Notes under the pieces: generated by a model | What the model saw: only the letters and a program-made list of their open reading frames with translations | Databases searched by the model: none | What the model was told of the DNA's origin: nothing | Position numbers and translations under genes: made by a program | Assembly (NCBI GenBank): GCA_023134955.1 | Contig: JAGLUC010000487.1 | Coordinates: 1-14,041 of the forward strand | Reading direction: 5' to 3' | DNA: 14,041 bases | Origin: Methylococcales bacterium | Lineage (GTDB): Bacteria; Pseudomonadota; Gammaproteobacteria; Methylococcales; Methylomonadaceae | Shown: positions 13,178 to 14,041 of the stretch, piece after piece | How positions within the stretch are numbered: position 1 is the first letter of the stretch | Layout of the letters: each line of letters opens with the position of its first letter

Positions 13178-14041
13178 TTACAGACCTATGGCATTAAGAT
13201 AAGCTGTGTTTATTTGTTCGCCCCAGACTAGAGCCAACCAGCCAGCCGCCGCCAGGTAAGGTCCAAAAGGTATGGGGATGTTATGGTCTTTTTTGCTAAA
13301 TATAACCATTGATATACCAATGACAGCACCAACTAAAGAAGATAATAATATAATAATAGGTAAATACTGCCAGCCTAGCCAGGCACCAAATAAAGCAAGT
13401 AATTTAAAATCACCAAAGCCCATACCTTCTTTACCTGTTGCTAGTTTAAATAGCTGGTAAACAATCCATAAGCTAAGATACCCCGCTACTGCACCAATAA
13501 TACTGGAGTTTGTATCTGTATATATTGAAAATAAACTTAAAAACAACCCTAACCATAGCATAGGCAGGGTAATAGAGTCGGGTAACAGTTGATGGTCAAT
13601 ATCAATAAAACTGAGCGTGATGAGAGACCAGGTTAGTAATAATGCAAAAAGCATTTCAATACTATAACCAAAATGCCAGGCAATAACAGCTGAGCTTATA
13701 CCGGTAAATGCTTCGATAAGAGGGTATCTTAGAGAAATAGCTGATTTACATTCAGCGCATTTACCACCTAAAAAAATATAGCTAATAACTGGAATATTTT
13801 GATAGGGCTTTATTGCAGTGTTGCAATTGGGACACCTGGATAAAGGGAAGGTAAGGTTAAAGCTCTCATTATTTTCTTCTGAACTGTCTAATTCAAGATA
13901 CTCAGTACATTCCTTTCTCCAGTCACGATCCATCATCACAGGAAGTCGATAAATCACTACATTTAAAAAACTTCCAATGAGTAAACCCATGATTAAAACA
14001 AGTACTGTTAATAGGATGGGTGATGATTGAAGAATAATTTG
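13178..14041 (-). CDS. pilD: Type IV prepilin peptidase / N-methyltransferase PilD (5' end outside window)
   Basis: PilD is an inner-membrane aspartic protease that cleaves the leader of type IV prepilins and type II secretion pseudopilins and methylates the new N-terminus. The frame is open to the right edge: 17 codons before the internal ATG at 13990 read ILLQ-like hydrophobic sequence (SSPILLTVLVLI) leading into MGLLIGSFLNVVIYRLP. The first membrane helix therefore begins beyond 13990 and the start lies outside the window. The cytoplasmic domain has two zinc pairs, CPNC and CAEC. The catalytic aspartates are in SFIDIDHQLLPD and GMGFGDFKLLA. About seven further hydrophobic segments follow. 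It heads the coaE-zapD-yacG run; pilB and pilC would be expected just upstream, off the window. Confidence 0.96.
   Translation of the reverse strand, partial: QIILQSSPILLTVLVLIMGLLIGSFLNVVIYRLPVMMDRDWRKECTEYLELDSSEENNESFNLTFPLSRCPNCNTAIKPYQNIPVISYIFLGGKCAECKSAISLRYPLIEAFTGISSAVIAWHFGYSIEMLFALLLTWSLITLSFIDIDHQLLPDSITLPMLWLGLFLSLFSIYTDTNSSIIGAVAGYLSLWIVYQLFKLATGKEGMGFGDFKLLALFGAWLGWQYLPIIILLSSLVGAVIGISMVIFSKKDHNIPIPFGPYLAAAGWLALVWGEQINTAYLNAIGL

Noticed and set aside
13178..13990. pilD as a complete gene starting at ATG 13990
   Set aside because: The frame stays open to the window edge with hydrophobic codons that complete the first membrane helix; starting at 13990 would leave the protein short at its N-terminus.

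Overview
The window looks like chromosomal DNA from an AT-rich gammaproteobacterium. The evidence is the gene order rimP-nusA-infB-rbfA-truB-rpsO-pnp on one side and pilD-coaE-zapD-yacG on the other; ZapD and a type IV prepilin peptidase next to CoaE are characteristic of this class. A methanotroph-like (Methylococcales) host is possible from the general look of the proteins, but I cannot prove it from the sequence.

Layout. (1) Bases 1-2300 are an accessory segment. A GC-rich, palindrome-bearing leader precedes an ArdA antirestriction gene on the + strand. A two-gene mobilization module (MobC-like accessory protein and MobA-like relaxase) lies on the - strand and converges on ardA. The convergent junction (about 670-830) is packed with perfect or near-perfect inverted repeats, including an 18-bp palindrome and one terminator for each direction. 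(2) Bases 2296-2581 hold no protein gene. They carry a good extended -10 promoter, a chain of hairpins ending in a rho-independent terminator (a structured-RNA and/or oriT candidate), and a second terminator 22 bases before rimP. (3) Bases 2582-11291 are the translation and RNA-metabolism operon: ribosome maturation (RimP, RbfA), transcription elongation (NusA), initiation factor 2, tRNA pseudouridine-55 synthase, ribosomal protein S15 and polynucleotide phosphorylase. (4) Bases 11292-11593 hold a bidirectional terminator and what may be decayed coding sequence. (5) Bases 11594-14041 are a tightly packed - strand operon pilD-coaE-zapD-yacG; pilD runs off the right edge.

How the parts relate. 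The mob pair plus ArdA is what a mobilizable element needs to be nicked, carried over by a helper conjugation system and protected from restriction on arrival. No integrase, replication gene or attachment site is visible, so the element is either incomplete or extends beyond the left edge. Two of its genes show frame problems at simple-sequence tracts: ardA at a TA repeat and mobA at an A5 run. This suggests decay, phase variation or sequence error. The element abuts the leader of an operon that in Enterobacteria begins with an initiator tRNA gene, which I do not see here.

Most interesting: the structured intergenic region 2305-2559, the ardA TA-repeat frame break, the relaxase with a histidine where a tyrosine would be expected, and the relaxase C-terminus that continues in another frame up to a terminator.
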